Source of the DNA: Oscillospiraceae bacterium
GTDB lineage: Bacteria; Bacillota; Clostridia; Oscillospirales; Ruminococcaceae
Reading direction: 5' to 3'
Length of the DNA: 5,124 nucleotides
Assembly: GCA_029068025.1 (NCBI GenBank)
Contig: JAIEDJ010000021.1
Location: forward strand, 1 to 5,124
The translations under genes and the position numbers were made by a program. The notes under the pieces are model-generated. The model was given only the letters and a program-made list of their open reading frames with translations, was not told where the DNA came from and made no database searches. Below are positions 4,901 to 5,124 of the stretch, in pieces (the stretch's first letter is position 1; each line of letters starts with the position of its first letter).

Positions 4901-5033
4901 ATTTAAAAGCAATTTGCGAACCGGCGAGCAAAGCTCGCCTAGCCAAGCGCGAAATGCTCACTGCGCGCTCCGCGCTCCGTTCCGCTTCCGCGCTGCTTTC
5001 GCAAATTGCCTGCGTATTTAAAACGTTGATCTT
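4901..5033 (-). repeat. Structured GC-rich palindromic repeat, copy 2
   Basis: On the minus strand the order matches copy 1: AAGATCAAC (5033-5025) and a conserved block to 5009, outer arm GCAATTTGCGAA (5009-4998), GC-rich interior, inner hairpin GGCGAGC-TTT-GCTCGCC (4939-4923), outer arm complement TTCGCAAATTGC (4920-4909), and terminal TTTTAAAT (4908-4901). The outer stem is a perfect 12 bp but differs from copy 1 at four positions, each matched by the complementary change on the other arm. The inner hairpin has one such change. The element has the same orientation as yidC and ends one base before its Shine-Dalgarno, so if transcribed it would form a stem in the yidC leader. Its core is about 20 bases shorter than that of copy 1. 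Confidence 0.8.
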
Positions 5034-5063
5034 AGTATAGGCGCTTTAGCTGCAGAAAAGCCG

Positions 5064-5113
5064 GGATTCCAAAGGGCGAAGCCCTTTGGCAGGGGAGTGG
5101 GGCGGAGCCCCCA
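5064..5113. repeat. GC-rich palindromes at the right edge
   Basis: CCAAAGGGC (5069-5077) pairs perfectly with GCCCTTTGG (5081-5089) around GAA. GGGGC (5099-5103) pairs with GCCCC (5107-5111) around GGA. The spacing and composition resemble intergenic repeat units I recall as abundant in Ruminococcus-like genomes, but this is from memory. The stretch from 4895 to the window end contains no credible gene; it holds repeat copy 2, this element and about 35 bases between them. The element may continue beyond the window. Confidence 0.5.
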
Positions 5114-5124
5114 CATCTCTCCTC

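Noticed and set aside
5034..5039. Possible -10 (TATACT, minus strand) for yidC
   Set aside because: No acceptable -35 lies at the right distance upstream, so it was not listed as a promoter.
1..5124. tRNA, rRNA, RNase P RNA or known riboswitch
   Set aside because: I saw no cloverleaf, conserved rRNA segment or familiar riboswitch core in the intergenic regions. A covariance search would be needed to exclude rare classes.

Overview
This 5.1 kb window most likely comes from a Gram-positive anaerobe of the Clostridia, in the Oscillospiraceae/Ruminococcus range. The evidence is a yidC-jag pair of Firmicutes type (a five-helix YidC followed by a Jag/KhpB RNA-binding protein), purine-rich Shine-Dalgarno sequences, consensus sigma-A promoter elements, and GC-rich palindromic intergenic repeats of a kind I associate with that group. 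The taxonomic call is from protein style only; no search was run.

Layout, left to right. Positions 1-84 hold one arm of a long inverted repeat, cut by the window edge. Next is a hairpin, then an XRE-family repressor gene on the minus strand (107-481). A divergent intergenic region carries a perfect extended sigma-A promoter whose -10 box lies in a 12-bp palindrome. It reads into a 34-codon gene for a single-span hydrophobic peptide on the plus strand (621-725). A second hairpin (731-760) and the other inverted-repeat arm (765-836) close this unit. Together it looks like a self-contained repressor plus small membrane peptide cassette of about 0.8 kb.

Positions 827-986 hold a structured repeat whose second copy lies at 4901-5033 in the opposite orientation. 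The two copies have different stem sequences that stay perfectly complementary within each copy: four compensated pairs in a 12-bp outer stem and one in a 7-bp inner hairpin. This is the strongest unexplained signal in the window.

From 1086 to 4894 all genes are on the minus strand. In transcription order they are yidC (membrane insertase, 517 aa, with an unusually large extracytoplasmic insert), jag/khpB (331 aa, with a long basic disordered tail), a hairpin, and a secreted, membrane-anchored transglutaminase-like protein (371 aa). yidC and jag are 25 bp apart and almost certainly co-transcribed. The transglutaminase gene sits behind a hairpin and has its own ribosome binding site, so it is probably a separate unit. 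mnmE, the usual follower of jag, is absent, and no rnpA or rpmH is visible in the 230 bp upstream of yidC. That upstream region is filled by repeat copy 2 and a further set of GC-rich palindromes.
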